Translations under genes and position numbers: made by a program
The notes under the pieces: generated by a model
Told to the model about the DNA's origin: nothing
Database searches by the model: none
Seen by the model: the letters and a program-made list of their open reading frames with translations, nothing else
Assembly (NCBI GenBank): GCA_013141455.1
Contig: JABFQW010000027.1
Coordinates: 1-64,000 of the forward strand
Source: Bacteroidales bacterium
GTDB lineage: Bacteria > Bacteroidota > Bacteroidia > Bacteroidales > F082
Length of the DNA: 64,000 nt
Reading direction: 5' to 3'
In this document: one piece after another, positions 62,567 to 64,000 of the stretch
Position numbering within the stretch: the first letter of the stretch is position 1
Layout: the number at the start of each line of letters is the position of its first letter

Positions 62567-62623
62567 CAATACACCTTTTTCAATTATATAGAATCGCTCA
62601 TTTACAGCGTTTAAAACAAAAAA

Positions 62624-63049
62624 ATGAAAACAATTATCATCGCAATATTTATCTTCACGACCATCACTTCTGTCATTGCACAGGGCGATTTAAACGTAAC
62701 AGTTACCGGTATTGAAAACACAAAAGGAACAATAAGAATAGCTCTGTTCAACAACGAAAGCGGTTTCCCGACAGATGAAACAAAGGCATTCAAATTGGTT
62801 GCAATTCGAATTACAGGAGAAAGTGTAAATACAATTTTCAAAAATTTACCCTATGGGAAATACGCGATAGCTGCATTTCACGATGAAAACAACAACAGCA
62901 TTTTCGACACCAATTTCATCGGTATTCCGAAAGAAGGTAACGGCGTAACGAAAGGAACGGGTAAAAGCCTGAGTACGCCCAATTATTCAGATGCCACTTT
63001 TCAATTTACCGAAAGTTCAACTAACATCAACATCAGGCTCTTTTATTAA
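62624..63049 (+). CDS. DUF2141-like small exported protein
   Basis: This 141-residue protein has a signal peptide (IIIAIFIFTTITSVIAQ) and the DUF2141 pattern: LNVTVTGIENTKGTIRIALFNNESGFP, LPYGKYAIAAFHDENNNSIFDTNFIGIPKEG. The family is widespread in Bacteroidota with unknown role; the fold is Ig-like and DENNNSIFDTN may bind calcium. It follows the pump's terminator and so is a separate transcript. Confidence 0.85.
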   Translation: MKTIIIAIFIFTTITSVIAQGDLNVTVTGIENTKGTIRIALFNNESGFPTDETKAFKLVAIRITGESVNTIFKNLPYGKYAIAAFHDENNNSIFDTNFIGIPKEGNGVTKGTGKSLSTPNYSDATFQFTESSTNINIRLFY

Positions 63050-63100
63050 ATCACCCTTACCAAATCTAAACGATAAACCGGAAACTGACCAATTGCTGAT

Positions 63101-64000
63101 TTAAAAATTCGATCGCATCGCCTCAACCGGATCGAGGCGTGAGGCTGTCCAGGCTGGAATAAAACCCGAAACCAAGCCGATAAACGCTGATACGGATAAT
63201 CCGAGAACAATATTACCAAGCGATAACATCAGCGGGAAACTGGTGGTGGTGCTGATCAGTAAACTCAATCCGTAAACGATAAGCAAACCAACGATACCGC
63301 CCATTACCGAAAGGAAAATAGCCTCTATCAGAAACTGCAGTAATATGAAATAGTTCTTTGCACCGAGCGATTTCTGAATTCCGATCTGGTTGGTTCGCTC
63401 TTTTACTGAAACAAACATGATATTAGCAATTCCAAATCCACCCACAAGCAACGAAAATCCTCCGATAATCCAGCCAACAATCGCCACAACTCCAAAAAAC
63501 TGATCGAATCCTTTGGTAATGATATCCATCTCGTTGATGGCAAAATTTTCTTCGGCAGTCGGTTTTAACTTCCTTATCGAACGAAGGTTACCAACTAACT
63601 CATCTTTTAATTGTTCATTGGTAATACCAGCCTTTCCGCGTACCATAATCGATGAACCCATGTCGCGCAGATCAATTACGTTTCTTGCGAAATTCACCGG
63701 AATAAAAGCCGATTTATCATTCGAATTACCAAAAATATTTTCGCCTTCTTTTTTCATAACACCTATCACCGTCATTCGCAGACCAAAAACCTTAATTGAT
63801 TTGTTGATCGGGTCGCTATTCGGAAACAAGGCTTCGGCCAGCTCCGCTCCTATCAGGATAACATTTCTGCCGCTTTGCGATTCAAGTTGTGTAAAATAAC
63901 GTCCTTCAGCAATATCAAGTGTCATCACGCGGGCAAAATCATGTGAAACAATATTGATCTGTGTACTTTGCACCGTTGTATTGAGGTAGGAAACATCACG
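63101..64000 (-). CDS. MacB/FtsX-type ABC transporter permease, 5' end off the window
   Basis: The minus-strand frame is open to the right edge (codons RDVSYLNTTVQSTQINIV... before the GTG at 63973), so the start lies beyond the window. The visible 300 codons hold the end of a MacB-PCD periplasmic domain (EGRYFTQLESQSGRNVILIGAELAEALFPNSDPINKSIKV) and the FtsX domain with three helices (VAIVGWIIGGFSLLVGGFGIANIMFVSVKERTNQIGIQKSLGAKNYFILLQFLIEAIFLSVMGGIVGLLI). It ends GFIPAWTASRLDPVEAMRSNF, the standard MacB ending. It exports macrolides, peptides or lipoproteins with a separate ATPase, not seen here. It converges on the DUF2141-like gene. Confidence 0.9.
   Translation of the reverse strand, partial: RDVSYLNTTVQSTQINIVSHDFARVMTLDIAEGRYFTQLESQSGRNVILIGAELAEALFPNSDPINKSIKVFGLRMTVIGVMKKEGENIFGNSNDKSAFIPVNFARNVIDLRDMGSSIMVRGKAGITNEQLKDELVGNLRSIRKLKPTAEENFAINEMDIITKGFDQFFGVVAIVGWIIGGFSLLVGGFGIANIMFVSVKERTNQIGIQKSLGAKNYFILLQFLIEAIFLSVMGGIVGLLIVYGLSLLISTTTSFPLMLSLGNIVLGLSVSAFIGLVSGFIPAWTASRLDPVEAMRSNF

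Noticed and set aside
1..64000. CRISPR arrays, rRNA, tRNA, prophage or IS transposase genes
   Set aside because: None was seen on reading both strands by eye; a short tRNA could be missed without a covariance search.

Overview
The window is chromosomal DNA from a member of the phylum Bacteroidota, most likely Bacteroidales/Marinilabiliales-like. The reasons are a SusC/SusD pair, two kinds of protein ending in a type IX secretion (T9SS) sorting tail, many lipoproteins with a Cys-lipobox, and promoters of the Bacteroidota type (TTG, 20-21 bp, TAnnTTTG). No rRNA, tRNA, phage or CRISPR array was seen.

Layout. 1-5283: two tandem, nearly identical genes for secreted papain-like peptidases with T9SS tails; the downstream copy is cut by the window edge. 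5377-26740: an amino-sugar (chitin/chitosan oligosaccharide) utilisation locus. It holds a glucosamine-6-phosphate deaminase fused to a PIG-L deacetylase, an MFS amino-sugar transporter, a ROK kinase, a GH2 exo-beta-D-glucosaminidase, a XylR-type regulator, SusC/SusD, a beta-propeller lipoprotein, two GH20 hexosaminidases and an SGNH O-acetylesterase. A direct repeat of CGC-containing half-sites (21 bp spacing) lies at the same distance from the -7 box upstream of the deaminase operon and of susC, and is a good candidate operator for the XylR-type regulator. 26743-32610: convergent palindromic terminator, an outer-membrane beta-barrel protein, a thioredoxin-domain protein, a MITE-like element, and a stand-alone TrpB2 gene preceded by its own promoter and a short Trp-rich leader peptide (SWSWWWP), that is, a candidate trp attenuator.

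32653-43131: accessory region with a ParE-type toxin-antitoxin pair, a YdeI-like gene remnant, AraC/NmrA/SRPBCC/GNAT genes, two unrecognised AT-rich genes, a three-gene HipB-HipS-HipT-like toxin-antitoxin operon with 4-bp overlaps, and a YjdM/PhnA protein. 43454-49930: a peptidoglycan-peptide recycling cluster (APC permease, SH3-NlpC/P60 endopeptidase, Tat-exported dipeptide epimerase, an unassigned lipoprotein with a possible Cys/His pair, and an L,D-transpeptidase). 50132-53470: LamG/T9SS protein, small membrane protein, PIG-V-like mannosyltransferase. 53779-62504: AraC/GyrI regulator, quinone-oxidoreductase-like MDR, SDR, then a TolC-MFP-RND tripartite efflux operon. 62624-64000: a DUF2141-like exported protein and the 3' part of a MacB/FtsX-type ABC permease.

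All functions are inferred by reading translated sequence by eye; no database search was possible.
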